From: Oreohelix idahoensis
Taxonomy: Eukaryota > Mollusca > Gastropoda > Stylommatophora > Oreohelicidae
Assembly (NCBI GenBank): GCA_024509875.1
Contig: JAMPIV010000594.1
Span: 97,001 to 161,000 of the forward strand
Direction of reading: 5' to 3'
Length of the DNA: 64,000 nt
The stretch's first letter is position 1; each line of letters opens with the position of its first letter. The translations under genes were made by a program, and so were the position numbers. The notes under the pieces are model-generated. The model was not told the DNA's origin, did no database searches, and was given only the letters and a program-made list of their open reading frames with translations. Positions 24,059 to 36,303 of this stretch are shown piece after piece.

Positions 24059-24530
24059 TAGATCCAGGTTATACAGTGTCATGCTAAATGGCGTTAGCAG
24101 TCATGCGTATCTGCAACCTCCGGTCTCTATCATGAAATATGACAGCTCATTTTAAATTGTTTGGGGATATTGAGCTGACATGTGACCCGCCGACCGTCAA
24201 AGCAGTCAGTGGCCATCACGCCTAGTGGCGTCTTGTAGGGCAACAACAAATTGATTCCACTTTGCTTGGTCGGTGGCCATCCTTCGTATAGTGCCCCAAC
24301 TCTAGTTCATTCTTTGCATCTCAGCCTCCACAGTCCTCCGCCAAGTTGTTTTTGGTCGGCATCTCTTTCGTTTTCCTTCACGGGTCCATAGCATAGCTCT
24401 TCTTGTGATGGCATCGGGGTCTCTTCTGAGGACATGGCCAACCCATCTCCAGCGTCTGCCAGCTATGATGGTGTGCATGTCCTCTTGCTTGCTCCGAGTA
24501 AGCAGATCTTGGTTGGTGATGGTATTCGGC

Positions 24531-26286
24531 TGTAGTGAAATTGACAGAGATACAACGGTAAAATCCCTCCAAAGAGAACATTTAAGGATAAAAACATAAT
24601 GCGTAGGCTGCTGATGTACATGATCGCCTAGACCGCGGGTCATCATCCTCCATAATAATTGACTTGCTAGACAGGAGGGGAACGGCGGATCAAAAAGAAA
24701 AAAAATATGACTGGAAAGGCTAAGGAGACGCAATTGGGGGGGAAACGGAGAAAAGTCACGTTTCCCAAGTTGACATAAAAAGTAAGCAACTCCACAGAAG
24801 GGACCCTAGATATGTTACGCCACAGTCATTTATTGGACGCTTTTGCGATACCAAGCTTTTGATTTGAATGGAGCGGTAAAACGCAGATGTTAGGAATATT
24901 ACAAAAATTAAAAAGTATATTTTTTCTTAATATTAATGTTAGGAATATAAAAATTAGCTGGCCGGATGGCCTATTCTGAGCAGTGAACTAAGATGGTCTT
25001 AATTTTACAAACGGATAGATAATATTGAAGATAATGACAAAAGACAGTGTAGTTCACATCATCGACAGACTGTGTTGAATAAAAAAGTGTCGCAATTTGC
25101 ACACAAAAACACGACCTTGGACGCAGGTGTTCAAATTTACTTAGTATGGAGGAGAGGGTTTTTGAGCGGTAGCTGTGTCTAAATATAACTTTTAACGACA
25201 AAATTTTGGAGGGGAGAGAAAGGTTGGTTCAAAAACCAAGCACATTTTTTTAGAAACACAAGTAGAGACGGACAGACTAACAGATAAACATCCATACTTG
25301 ACTGAAGCATGACTGAAATGACTTTAGTGTAGAAATTTTGAAATTCAAATAACCTAGGCAGTGATTGGCCACAGACAATCATATCATTAGCGCTCAGACG
25401 CGAAAGTGGGGCCATTCTTCAATAGTTGTTCAGTGATAGACACAGATTTTAAAGTGTGGTGATTCCATATGAAAGCAAGTGAAATAAATTTAGGGACGCC
25501 ATACTATAGCCAGCAGCTCAGCTGAGTTTTGCTAGAAATTCTGTGTTATTTATTCATAATCTGAGCTGCGAGTTTCTGTCGTCAACAAAGCAGGGTCTAT
25601 TCAGTTGGTGACTTTACTCGAGTGTATCTGTGCAGTATTTGTGACAGAGACCACCATTATTGCCCGCCAGCACGGAGAGGTGGGACCACCTGATTTCAGC
25701 ACCAGAGCGACAACTACCAGATGAGTGAGCCTCTGGTCTGCTGGACTTTCACCAACGCCCTTTAGTTACTAAGAACCCCATAAAGATTCCCACCATTTTC
25801 TGGACACTGTGTAGTCAATATAGACAGGTGTGATGAGGCCACCCCAACAGCACAAACAGTACTATCCTCCCAAGTAGATGAATACTAGAACATTTTTGTA
25901 CACTATTGCATTTATGATATAATATTCTATGCATTTCTTTTCATAATCTCTAAATCCTTTTAAGTTCTGGTCAACCTAAAAAATTGCCACAGAACAAAAT
26001 AAATGTAATATAATTCTATCAAAAAAATTTTACACACGTGAGTTAGTTCAGTGTATTTTAACATTTATTAATATTATTAATCTTGTTAATATCTGTGGGT
26101 ATATTTATAATCCATTACACCACACTACATATCATAACCCTAGACACTTTACGTAGCCACATTCATTAAAAAAAATTAAGTGTGAGGTCGTAGTGGTAGC
26201 AAGAAAGGCCTTCTGACAATTCACCCTACTCTGCTCCCTTCACACTGGCCTCATACAATTTAACATTTAGGTCAAACACCACTACA
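24531..26286 (+). mobile_element. solo LTR, family C, copy C1 (intron-less form)
   Basis: 1756 bp, beginning TGTAGTG and ending CACTACA, an inverted 7-bp terminal match with TG/CA ends. Flanks are TCGGC (24526-24530) and TTGGC (26287-26291), a 5-bp duplication with one mismatch; removal restores the LINE sequence. Co-linear with 44561-46828 except that the 418-bp block at 45619-46036 of that copy is exactly absent at 25563/25564. No internal coding region, hence solo. Confidence 0.85.
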
Positions 26287-27012
26287 TTGGCCAAAAGATT
26301 CGGTGAATTTTTTTTAGGCATGTTGTGTGAAAAGAGGACAACCTCGACGTCTCCCCCCTCTGCAGCTCTCCAGCCCTCCGCACCACAGAGAAGCACAGAA
26401 AGCACACAGCTCTGACACAACCTTAATCTTGTGCCCGTGCTGCACTGAGAGAATCCCCAGATGCTGTCTAAGCCAAATGCCGATGTCCCTGCCTGCCCCG
26501 CCGCCCGGTGTCACCATGCATCCCAGGCATGCGAAGGCGTCTGTCTGCACCAGCCGCCAATTCCCTACCGACATGGGTCCAGGGCTGCTCACGCTGAGTG
26601 CCATGACCTCTGACTTCTTTAAACTGATGTTCAAGCTCACCTGCTGGCTATACCCACTAAGTCCATCCGCCTTTTCCCGGATATGTTGATGTGAACGTGT
26701 CAGCAGTGCAATGTCATCTGCACACTCCAGATCTTCCAATGTAGAAAATTCAGTCCATCCCATTCCTCTTGGACTGCCCTCTGCCGTCCGGTGCACCACC
26801 CAGTCCATGACTGCTAAAAATATAAAAATAGAGTGGTTGATAAGGGGCATCCCTGTCGCACTCCTGTCTCCACCTCAAAGGTTAGGTTGCTTTGCCCAAC
26901 ACTACACGTAAAGTTGGCATAGAGGCTTTTTATGATTGACACTATGCAGCTTGGAATTCCATAAGCCCTCAGTATTTTCCATAAACTGTCCCTATGTATT
27001 CTGTCAAAAGCT
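26287..27012 (-). pseudogene. RTE LINE reverse transcriptase fragment
   Basis: On the minus strand: FDRIHRDSLWKILRAYGIP, then RQGCPLS, then AVMDWVVHRTAEGSPRG, and CADDIALL in place of the catalytic YADD. A frame change separates the first and second part near 26830. The C-terminal GRRWRWVGHVLRRDPD region continues beyond the solo LTR at 24302-24530. Not functional. Confidence 0.85.
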
Positions 27013-27683
27013 GAGTATAAGACTCCTGATTTGTTCCCTACAGGCATGGGCGGAGCTTGCTGGACATTTTGATGTGGCTATCATGTGGTACTTGGGTGGA
27101 TATGTAGGTTTAAACTGAAACAGTGAGAGTCGTGTTGAGAAGGAGCCAGATCGTCTTCTTGTGCGGTATGTGTCCTCGGCATGATACACCAGTGAGGTAG
27201 AGGGTTTGGTATCGCATATGTTGCGTCTGTGCTAAGAGAACTAACGACATAGAGGTATGCTTACATATGAGTACAGTTTTATAATACTTAGGAATTAATT
27301 ATATTAGACGTTTCAAGTTTAGGAGTTAATGTTTTTTTTTTACAGTTTGTCTATAGTTCGAAAGAAGCTGATTGGTTATTTGTGTGTTTTCATGTGTAAT
27401 TCCACGTATATATCATCGCTACTTTCAACTGTGAGAAATGAGTTGACGTACTAAGTGATTTTATTATAGGAATTCTAGTGTCGCATTGCGCTTTATACAA
27501 GTGTGTACTTATTACCATTATTATTATTTGTGTAGTGTTAAGTAATAGTTATATTGCATTCTTATGAGCCGTAAGTGAGGTTAATTTTCCATCAGTGATT
27601 ATTGTGAGAGGAAGATTAGCGTACCCTCTGGCTCCGCGAGTAGCGTATGCCTATTACATTTAGTATAGAGCTGTAAGAATAGA

Positions 27684-27684
<1 letters not shown>
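27013..27684. other. anonymous DNA, no gene seen
   Basis: No recognisable element. Confidence 0.4.
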
Positions 27685-27777
<93 letters not shown>

Positions 27778-27778
27778 T
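27685..27778. repeat. (TA)n microsatellite, interrupted
   Basis: TA runs with TAAATA and TATTTA interruptions near 27720 and 27765. Confidence 0.95.
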
Positions 27779-27998
27779 TAGATATCTGCTTGTTCTTCAG
27801 AGCAACTAGGCCTCTATGATACTGATCAAATGTGGTCATTTAGACCAGTGAGTTGTGTGTAATATTTCATCATAGATAGAAGTGTTTCATTTAAGTTTTC
27901 TCTCGCGTGACGATGTAGTTAGTTAGTATTTAGTAGGAACATCAAAGTATTATTGTTGACTGAGATCTGTTTATCGTTGATTACATATATATACAAAC

Positions 27999-28032
<34 letters not shown>

Positions 28033-29507
28033 CATATAAGCGCAAATATTTGCATATTTTCACACATGTGTACGCATTATTAAGTAGATGATGTCTGTCC
28101 ATTAGTACGATGCTAGTTTATTTTGTTTCATTTGATTTCGGAGAGTCCAGCAGTCGGTGATGGGTTATATGGTGTTACATAGAGAATAACTAAATAGCTA
28201 GGTTATACGGTGTTGCATAGGAATTACCTACAAAGTAAACTTGTGGACAACATTGTTTTATGTGTGATTCATATGATACCTGATAGGGTTTCATTAATAA
28301 AAGTAGGACCCTGTCATCAAGAGAGTTTTTCTGTGACTGTGGAACGCGTGTGAAAGTAGGCCAGAGAGAGTGACGACAACATTACACACGAATTCTTATT
28401 CTTCTTCACACATCGTCATCGCACTGTCACATTTGTAATAAAATGTATTTTTTGAATGCCCAAATTGTAATTGTGTTTATGTACATTTTTATAAGAAGGA
28501 GACTGTGACAAAACGGGGCTGCCCCTATCGATCTTTGTTTCTCTCCGGCAGTATCGGAACATTTGTGGTACTGATTTTTATTATGTGCTGTCAATTATCG
28601 CACTTTTCTTTCTTTCTTTCTTCGTTACTTTTTCTGCTAAGTAGCAGATATTTGAGTATTGTCGAATCGCTTGACACTCCCTTTAGGTGATAATAATCAT
28701 ATTTTCTTGACGCTACCCAGATTTGCTGAGATAATTACCCGCAGACGCGAGGGAGCGGCACAGCTTGGCTAAGATTAGCACAAGATCTGGTGTACCGGCG
28801 GAAACTTATGACATAAGCGTTTCCTGTTCTACTTGTTATGACAATAGTACTTTCTGATAAAGTAATAATGGTTACATTTGGAAATTGCTGTTGTATGAGT
28901 TTACCGATCTGTCTGTAAGTTTGTGCACCGGGGCATCGGACATCTTATTACCATATATGGGAGAGTTGACCTCTGCCTTACTTTCAAAATTATCCGATGT
29001 CGGAATATTTTGAAATTACCACATAACCCGCCTGTTTGAATATGATTGGAGTTTTCTGATAGCTCATAACAAACGAAGGCGTGGGAAGACTGGGAATATA
29101 ATCTGATCCTTTTCTCAAGCTATTTCACTTGAAAACTGCTCGCCAAGACACCAGACTGCTACATTGAAGAATTATAATTCAGAATTCCTTCTTAAAATAC
29201 CGGACATATTTTATTGGAGTATTTATCAGGACTTACAATATAGCCCAGGAAATCTCTACCATTTTAAATAAGAAAACCGGGACTGAGGAAACTGAAGGAT
29301 CACAGTCAGAGAGGGGACTTATTCAATTAACGACACCCCAGACTCGTGTAAGAGGCCGATTCAAGTCTCTTTTATTCATCTGAGCAAAACGTCTGTGAGT
29401 CAGGATTGGCGTAAGTTGTGATTTACATTTCATATTTTATTACTAACATGTGAACTAACAGATATATATGTATATATTACCATGTGAAGTTTAATATGTG
29501 AAACTCG
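27779..29507. other. anonymous DNA with a (CA)n run
   Basis: A (CA)n run lies at 28000-28030. No gene or mobile element recognised in the rest. Confidence 0.45.
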
Positions 29508-29610
29508 CTATTGGATGTCAAAGTCATTTAGGCTGGCAACCTCAGCGTATAGAATGATGATTCATGAACCACCACTGCACGGGTTGGTGATTGCTTTATT
29601 GCTAGTTTCG
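29508..29610 (-). repeat. dispersed repeat, D1-related, copy 6 (minus)
   Basis: Close relative of 7450-7565: TGTCAAAGTCAT, GGCTGGCAACCTCAG and ATGAACCACCACTGCA in the same order. Confidence 0.6.
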
Positions 29611-29689
29611 TAAAGAGAACTAAACGCATAAAGTAGTCCCCGGTTTCATACGGAGCAGGGAGGCAAAGATGAAAGAAATGATGTACATT

Positions 29690-29960
29690 CTAAGTAAAAT
29701 ACTTACATTTTCAAAGCATTGTAAATGTCCATATAAACATATTCACGTTAAAATTAATGTAAGTTTTCAAGCTTTAAACCAGTGTAAATGTCTATGTGAA
29801 AAGATTCATTTTACAGTTAATGGAAGTTTCAAACTTTTCAATCTGTGTAAACATAAATGAAAACATATTCAATTTATATTATGAACACTTTTCAATCAGT
29901 GGAGATGTATATGTAAACAGACTCTATCTGTATTATTAACCTTTTAATTTAAATATAATG
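29690..29960. repeat. degenerate tandem repeat, about 75 bp x 3-4
   Basis: Successive weak units: GTAAATGTCCATATAAACAT, GTAAATGTCTATGTGAAAAG, GTGTAAACATAAATGAAAAC and GGAGATGTATATGTAAACAG, each followed by a TTCA...T-rich block. The 63-codon open frame across it is a repeat artefact. Confidence 0.6.
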
Positions 29961-30511
29961 AAAGGTATTCTATTTTAATGTAAAGAAAGTTTTATCCCGA
30001 GGGATTAAATTTAATTCTCATCGAGGGTAAAGTCTAAGTAATTGGGATGGTGGTATTGGAAGATAGGAACCCATAACTACGGGGTGGAAAACGCCATACT
30101 CAGAAGAGCGTTTCGTTCTATTCTTTTACCATAGTTATTGGTGGTACCAGCAGAAAGTACTATCTCTGGAACAAGAAGGAAACCGTGGCCTAAGCTTTAA
30201 GACGAAGGACCCGCGTGGTAGACTCTCCTTGACATTTCTGGGAAACGAGCTACCCCCGACAACCTTGATCAGAAACGAGCGTGAGCAGAGTGAAAAGAAC
30301 CAACCCATAAGAAGGAGCAGAACCGTCATTGGCAGCTAAGTTCAAATCTATGCTGCCACTTGAACTTCCTGTAAAACCTAAAGTGATTATTAAATTTTGT
30401 TATTTGTAATGTTACAAATTTAACTTCGATTTAATCATTTTAAAGTTATTGCATGTTTGTCTCAGTCAAATTACTACACGCACTCTAAACAGACCAATAC
30501 TAAAATATGTA
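29961..30511. other. anonymous DNA, no gene seen
   Basis: No motif found. Confidence 0.35.
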
Positions 30512-30830
30512 ATAGAATTACACTGAGTAAATCGGTGGTGGGGGCTTGAACGATCTGAAAGTAATAAGTGCTAAAATCCTTCACAAAAGCGTCGGCAGAA
30601 TTACAGAGTTAACATACTCAGCCAAAGCAGTATTGTTCTCGCTTATTCTAAATATCTTGTGAAGACTCCCTGGAGATAGAAGCGTTTTGTTTCTTCTATT
30701 TACATATCTGCCAAGAGTAATCTTGTGCGAAGGTAGATACCTTTAAAGCCAATATTAGATACTCTTGAATTTTGGCCACTGTTGGGCCACTACTGCAAAG
30801 CAGCGGAGGCAATACCGTCACAGAGTCCAT
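30512..30830 (+). repeat. dispersed repeat family D2, copy 3 (plus)
   Basis: Aligns with 22268-22585 along its length, including GCCAAGAGTAATCTTGTGCG and CACTACTGCAAAGCAG. Confidence 0.8.
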
Positions 30831-31524
30831 GGCACAAGACAGGCTAAAAACTGCTCTAGCAGTTTTCTGACGTCTGGACTTATTTGCTTATTTCCCCTGA
30901 GTGTTTTTCGTTTTTCTCAGCGTTCTCGGCTTTCGTTTTTCATATTTCACGGCTATTTGCATAGCGTGTACGTTCTTTATGTCTAGCATTGGCACTCCAA
31001 AAAAAAAAAAAGACAGAAATGACACGAGAGGCATAACAAAAATGTAAAGTAAATGCCCTCATATATTTCTGAGTTTGAAACCTTCAGGAGAAATAAGACA
31101 CGAAAGAAGTTTTTAAAAAAATAACAACCAGGGAGATAACACAATGAAGGGAAGCAACCAAAATGGAGATTGACGTTACGGGGCAGGAAGTATTCCAAAT
31201 ACGGAAAAAATGTCAACTTAATTATTCTAAAGTAGTCTAGACATAGAAGGGGAAAAAAAATGAAAGAAATAAATTGTCTGCTGTCTTGTCTCTTACCTAA
31301 TTTAAATATGTGAGAGCAGGTTAGCCTAGAAGTTGGCTGACGTCAGCAATGCCAGTTAGAAACGAAAACTCATGACCAAACGTATTTTGAGAAAAACGCA
31401 AATGAAATCTGCCACATTCGTGCAGGATCACACTTTCATGTCTTGTTTGTTAGTTAGGTTGTCATTGCTCCAATCTCACATGCGACATATCCTGACACAA
31501 AACTTCATCATTGTCTAGCATTAT
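30831..31524. other. anonymous DNA, no gene seen
   Basis: AT-rich with A-runs near 31000 and 31250. No feature supported. Confidence 0.4.
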
Positions 31525-31735
31525 TATGTCCCTGTTTGCTCCTTGTGCAGCATGGAGCCAACCCTGCAGCTAGCCACTTGAAAACAACATACACTATCGC
31601 ATTTATGTGCTCTGGTAGCGATGGTTTCTGTAGCAATCTGTATTACATGGTCAGGTTGCCAGCCGCTTACGACATGCCTGAGGGACCAATAGGCCTATTC
31701 TTTCGTTGTCTCCTCGTTGAGCCGCCAGAAAATAT
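31525..31735 (+). repeat. dispersed repeat family D1, copy 7 (plus)
   Basis: GCAGCATGGAGCC, GCAGCTAGCC, GATGGTTTCTGTAGCAAT, TACATGGTCAGGTTGCCAGC, ACGACATGCCTGAGGGA in family order. Confidence 0.78.
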
Positions 31736-32191
31736 ACGGGCCAGTCTTTGGCCGCAATCATTTATTGTCTTCTCATTTTATTGTCGTGTAATTAACTGTC
31801 CATCGAAAACGTTATTCTACTTACACGACTTACTTTCGTTGACATAAAAGTTAAACTTATCAATCACAATAGATTATCAATTATAACGTGGGCCAGTAAA
31901 CGTAAGTAAACATATTTTCTTCATTTTAATAAATTCAACCTGATTTATTTTAAGCGACATTGTCTTTGCCGACAGTCTACTCTGTAATTCTGTTACCATA
32001 TTTGTGTGCACAATTTCATGGCTAGACATAAGTGGTGGGAAAAACAAGGTTACAGCCCTATATTTCTTAGGGAAAGAAAAGGGTGGATGTAATTGGAAAT
32101 GAAAATATGATTCATACTTTTCTGAGTTTTCAATTTCCATATACCCGTCATTTTTTTTTTTTTTTTTTTGACAATGAGATGTTATTCTTGC
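31736..32191. other. anonymous DNA, no gene seen
   Basis: Ends in a T-run (about 32151-32169) before the CT microsatellite. Confidence 0.4.
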
Positions 32192-32229
32192 TTCTCTCTC
32201 TCTCTCTCTCTTTTTCTCTCTCTCTCCCG

Positions 32230-32264
<35 letters not shown>

Positions 32265-32271
32265 CCTCTCG

Positions 32272-32366
<95 letters not shown>

Positions 32367-32372
32367 TCTCTA
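32192..32372. repeat. (CT)n microsatellite
   Basis: CT repeat with scattered TT and CC interruptions in its first half, then pure, then TATC units. Poly-Ser/Leu open frames here are artefacts. Confidence 0.97.
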
Positions 32373-32375
32373 GAT

Positions 32376-32483
<108 letters not shown>

Positions 32484-32504
32484 TCCCGATGAGCATACAT
32501 ATGC

Positions 32505-32605
32505 GCAATGCACCATCCCTTGAGGGATCCTATTCCAAAGCACAGACTTTTGCAGCAGTGTTTTCTATAACAATTTGTTTTACATGATGAGGTTACCAGC
32601 AATAT
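32505..32605 (+). repeat. dispersed repeat family D1, copy 8 (plus, partial)
   Basis: GCAGCAGTGTTTTCTATAAC, AATTTGTTTTACATGATGAG and GTTACCAGC match the central D1 block. Confidence 0.65.
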
Positions 32606-32620
32606 AAATATATCCTACTG

Positions 32621-32848
32621 CAGCGGTTGGCAACTATGTTTGACCAATACTCCGTGTCAAAATCTTGGTGCTTCGCCGTTAACCCTACTAATGAAAAACA
32701 AGGTTTAATATACAAAATGATGTTTAAAACTAAATATTCCAATCCTAGCTAGTTTACTGGCTAAAATGAGACTTGCTGCTATGCATCTTTACCCCGAGAA
32801 AACTCGAAATCCTCCCGCTTAATTTACCCCTAGTTGCCTACCACTACA
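32621..32848. mobile_element. possible hAT-type MITE, about 228 bp
   Basis: The left end CAGCGGTTGGCAACTA and the right end (minus strand) TAGTGGTAGGCAACTA form an imperfect inverted repeat of the hAT pattern. No clear 8-bp duplication survives, so the call is tentative. Confidence 0.45.
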
Positions 32849-33680
32849 GGTTTATAAAAAACATTTCAGCACAAAACATGATTGGTACAGTATAATTTCC
32901 CCACAAATGTTTTTCACCCCACCCCCACCAAAACGTATCTACGGCCTTGAGTATGACACAGGCTACCCAAGCCAGAACAAACAGAACTACACAACAATAA
33001 CGTGAAACATGTCAATCAAAACGAAGAACAGGAGTATACTCTACAGGGAAACAATTTTAACTAGGGACGAATGGTCTAAAAAAACAATTTAGATACTGAA
33101 ATGAGGACAAAGAAGACGTGACCCTAAAAAAGAACGAGCAGATTGTCCAGATATGACGGTTTGCATAAACATGTCTGAGAACCTCTTCTTCGTGGGGAAA
33201 TGAGAGGCGACAATGAAGAACTACCTTCGTTGTCTATTGTCTGAAATATCCGTGTCCATACTGTCAATAATGTGCTCACGCGATGTCCTAGACTTGCTAT
33301 TGTTCGACACAGATTCTTTAACAATCATTCCTACCTCAGATTAATTTCAATACTAGAAATACAAAATTAGATGCAAAGAAGGAACGTGGTTCTGAAAGTT
33401 TATTTTACCATTTTTAAATACCGCATTGCCTAGGACAGAAACGTCAATGTGTCTCAAAATTAATTTTACATTAGGAGCAACATCGAATGTGAATTAGATC
33501 TAGACCAGCCATTGTCAAACTGCAGTTTACTGCCCACGACCCGACCATGTGTGCAAACCTGATTCACAGATAACGTGATTCATTTTATAATCTTTTATCA
33601 CTTATCTATTTGTCATCTTCTTGGGGTAATTGCTGGGGTAGCTGGGTATAGATTTCTCTCGTCCTGCTAAAGTGATTCAT
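32849..33680. other. anonymous DNA, no gene seen
   Basis: Nothing supported. A TGTCAAACTGCAG phrase at about 33515 recalls hAT ends but lacks a partner. Confidence 0.35.
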
Positions 33681-33852
33681 CATCATCAACCTTTTCTGGA
33701 GCAAGGAGCCCTCACTGCAGCTGGCCCCTTGGCAGGAAGCCTCCTTAAGGCATTGACATGCCCTTGCAGACGTGGTTTCTGCAGCGATTTATTCAACATG
33801 ATAAGGTTGCCATCCTCTTGCACAATCTCATATAAGTCGCCTTAGGCTGAAA
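33681..33852 (+). repeat. dispersed repeat family D1, copy 9 (plus)
   Basis: GGAGCAAGGAGCC, GCAGCTGGCCCCTTGGCAGG, GTGGTTTCTGCAGCGATTTA, ATGATAAGGTTGCCA and TATAAGTCGCCTTAGGC in order. Confidence 0.8.
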
Positions 33853-34887
33853 TGAACAAAAGTGGGTCGTCTGTTTGATACGGTCTGGAACAAGAATTAA
33901 GAGATGCAGTAAAAAGGGATAAGGGTTAGATTTAGGAATCATAAACTTAACCCTAACCCTAATCATAACCTTAACGTCGTTTGTGACTTATTTTTATGTA
34001 ATGACATCAAAGAAGCCCCTGTTCCAGTGCATTTCCTTTTTTTTTTTTTTTTTTTTTTGCACGATAATGTGCTAATAATAAGGCACAGACATACAATTTG
34101 ATATCGGAAATCAAAATTATTTTCTTCAATAGACTACACTATATATCCTAAGTATAACCCATCATGGGTTGGACGGGATGTTTTTTCTTTAAACACAAAA
34201 GAACCTTTTCCATTGCTTCTCAATATTTTGTTAGGGCCGTATCTAACAAACGGTCCACTATTCTTCACTTCAATCGGTTAAATTAAGCTGGAAGCAACTT
34301 CCTTGGGGCCCAGTCGCCAAAAGATATTTGGGCTCCTTCAATATAATCAGTACGTAACTGTTGCAGTTTAAAGAGAACACCCGGTCAATATAGTTAGGAA
34401 GCATGACCCGGGAATTTCAAAATAATAAAGAATTATGAGGAGAAATGATATTTAATAAGAACACTTTACCTTCTTTATTGCTGTTTTTTCATCCTTTCAT
34501 AACAATTCATGTAATTAGGATCCTTTTTGAAAGCCACCTAAAATGTCACTCTTCATTGTCAGTAAACTCCAAAACAGCTTCAAAAAAACTGTACAGCGTC
34601 AGCATTTTTGTCTGGTTTACCTCACAAGTTGGTATCTCTGGGGTTGGCGTTGAGTTATCAACATTAGAAAATAAACGAAGTCACCAACAGCTATTTGTTT
34701 CCCAAGATGACGCAGAATAAATCGGAAGCGTACATGCGTAAGCAATAGTCACGTTAAAATTTCGGAACAGAACGCGAAGAAAACAATTAGACAATGTTTA
34801 TTAGAGAGGTCTGAACATCCGGTTTAAAGCAAGATAACATTACTAAATTAAGTTTTAAAAAACGGTGAGCGGGAGAGGGGAGATGGC

Positions 34888-34890
<3 letters not shown>
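33853..34890. other. anonymous DNA, no gene seen
   Basis: Contains a long T-run (34039-34058). The 91-codon open stretch at 34445-34720 has no recognisable content. Confidence 0.4.

Positions 34891-34936
<46 letters not shown>
34891..34936. repeat. (GA)n microsatellite
   Basis: Pure GA run of about 22 units. Confidence 0.97.
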
Positions 34937-34940
<4 letters not shown>

Positions 34941-35270
34941 AGATTACGATAATCAGGAACTGAAAGGTGACGAAGTCTCTCACGTGGATGTCATCAATTA
35001 TTTAAGATTTGTCTGTAGTTGTTTTCTTCCATTCTTCTGTGTTTCTAATAATTGATGAAGTCTAGAGGAAAGCCATATATTGATTACCATTGTCCTGTTT
35101 TACAACCAGTCAATATAACGGCCAGTTTCTCGTTTTGTTTTTTTGTTTTTTTGTCTTTTTTTTTTTTTTAAATATACCGTTCAACCATTAATGGGTTATA
35201 ATTAGGATATATTATGTGGTTAATTCACAACGGGCTGATCATCCGTTTGCCAGTCACTTCGATTACGGAA
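34937..35270. other. anonymous DNA, no gene seen
   Basis: T-rich tract near 35130-35170; otherwise nothing. Confidence 0.35.
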
Positions 35271-35274
35271 ACAA

Positions 35275-35442
35275 CAGCAAATGGGTTGATTTGCCGTTGC
35301 CCTAAAGACGCCACTAGGCGTGATGGGAAACAATGGCAAAGAAAACCTATCTGCTGTTGCCCTAAGACGCCACTAGGCGTAATGGCCACTGACTGCTTTG
35401 ACGGTCGGTGGCTAAGGACGGAAGAAGAAGAAGAAGAAGAAG
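35275..35442 (+). mobile_element. RTE LINE (family L1) 3' end, short truncated copy
   Basis: Carries the family 3' block (GACGCCACTAGGCG, CTGACTGCTTTGACGGTCGG) and a GAAGAAGAAGAA tail. The CCCTAA(A)GACGCCACTAGGCGT phrase occurs twice, about 60 bp apart, a local duplication inside the fragment. Both the 18005 and 24186 copies end in the same way. Confidence 0.85.
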
Positions 35443-35879
35443 AGATGTGGTTAATTCAAGATAATAATTCTGATTTCTGATATCAAAATATGGCATCATC
35501 TGCCTGTTTATTTTTTTTTCTGCTTACCTCACACAGTGGAATAGAGCAAAGCCAGAGACTTGTTGTTCACCAGCAAGAGAGGGACATTTTTCTACTGCAG
35601 AAAATAGTTTGTACAATGGAAACAATGACGACATCTATACCAGCTTTACGTTACTTGAACATGTGCTTCTTTAAACATTAAGCAAAATAAACACGTGCTT
35701 AAGGCACGAAGGGAAAGGGGTACCACAAAGTTTTTTTCCCCAGCTGTATCGCCCTTAACTCTCAACTCTTTCATTGTTGAAAACTCAACTTTTAGTCGAA
35801 TATTTTGTCATTATTCTTATCTGCGGTGTTCGGCTAATCTGAATTGTTAAAAAAATAAAAATAAAAAACTTTTCTTTGG
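35443..35879. other. anonymous DNA, no gene seen
   Basis: A 63-codon open stretch at 35490-35681 has no support. Confidence 0.35.
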
Positions 35880-36110
35880 TATAGTGAGTGATTAAAGTTT
35901 AAAAGTTTGAAGGTGTCAGACATAGACCTAGAGTTCAGTATGTTTGACTGTCTTACCAACGTTTTTCTGGTATTGTGAGTGACTGAAGGTGTCAGACATA
36001 GACCTAGAGTTCAGTATGTTTGACTGTCTTACCAACGTTTTTCTGGTATGGTGAGTGACTGAAGGTGTCAGACATAGACCTAGAGTTTGTTTCACCAACG
36101 TTTTTCGACA
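35880..36110 (+). repeat. 76-bp tandem repeat, about 2.5 units
   Basis: The phrase GGTGTCAGACATAGACCTAG recurs at 35912, 35988 and 36064 (exact 76-bp spacing) and once more at 36304, immediately before the LINE coding remnant. Confidence 0.9.
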
Positions 36111-36303
36111 TGAATTTCAGTGTTTTTCTAATCATTATCCATATGATCTATCTTATTCTGTGGCTTTTTAATTTTTATTTTTTTTCAGTATTTTCAGACC
36201 TTCAAGATGAAACGTGTTCAACTAAGTGGTGCACAAAAGAGAAATCGTTTTCAATAAATTTTTGTATTTGCATTTGTTTCCATTATAACAGTTTAATTAA
36301 GAA
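36111..36303. other. AT-rich spacer between 76-bp repeat units
   Basis: Separates the third repeat unit from the isolated fourth copy of the phrase. No gene seen. Confidence 0.4.

Larger units (their letters stand above)
24186..27012 (-). mobile_element. RTE-type LINE (family L1), minus-strand copy split by a solo LTR
   Basis: The 3' end is at about 24186, with the same CGCCTAGTGGCGTC block (reverse complement) as the copy ending at 18005. The 3' part is 24186-24530 and the RT part is 26287 to about 27012, separated by a solo LTR at 24531-26286. Truncated at the 5' end within the RT, near FDRIHRD. Age appears greater than the LTR insertion. Confidence 0.88.

Noticed and set aside
33949..33975. 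Interstitial telomeric repeat
   Set aside because: Only about two CCCTAA units; chance level.
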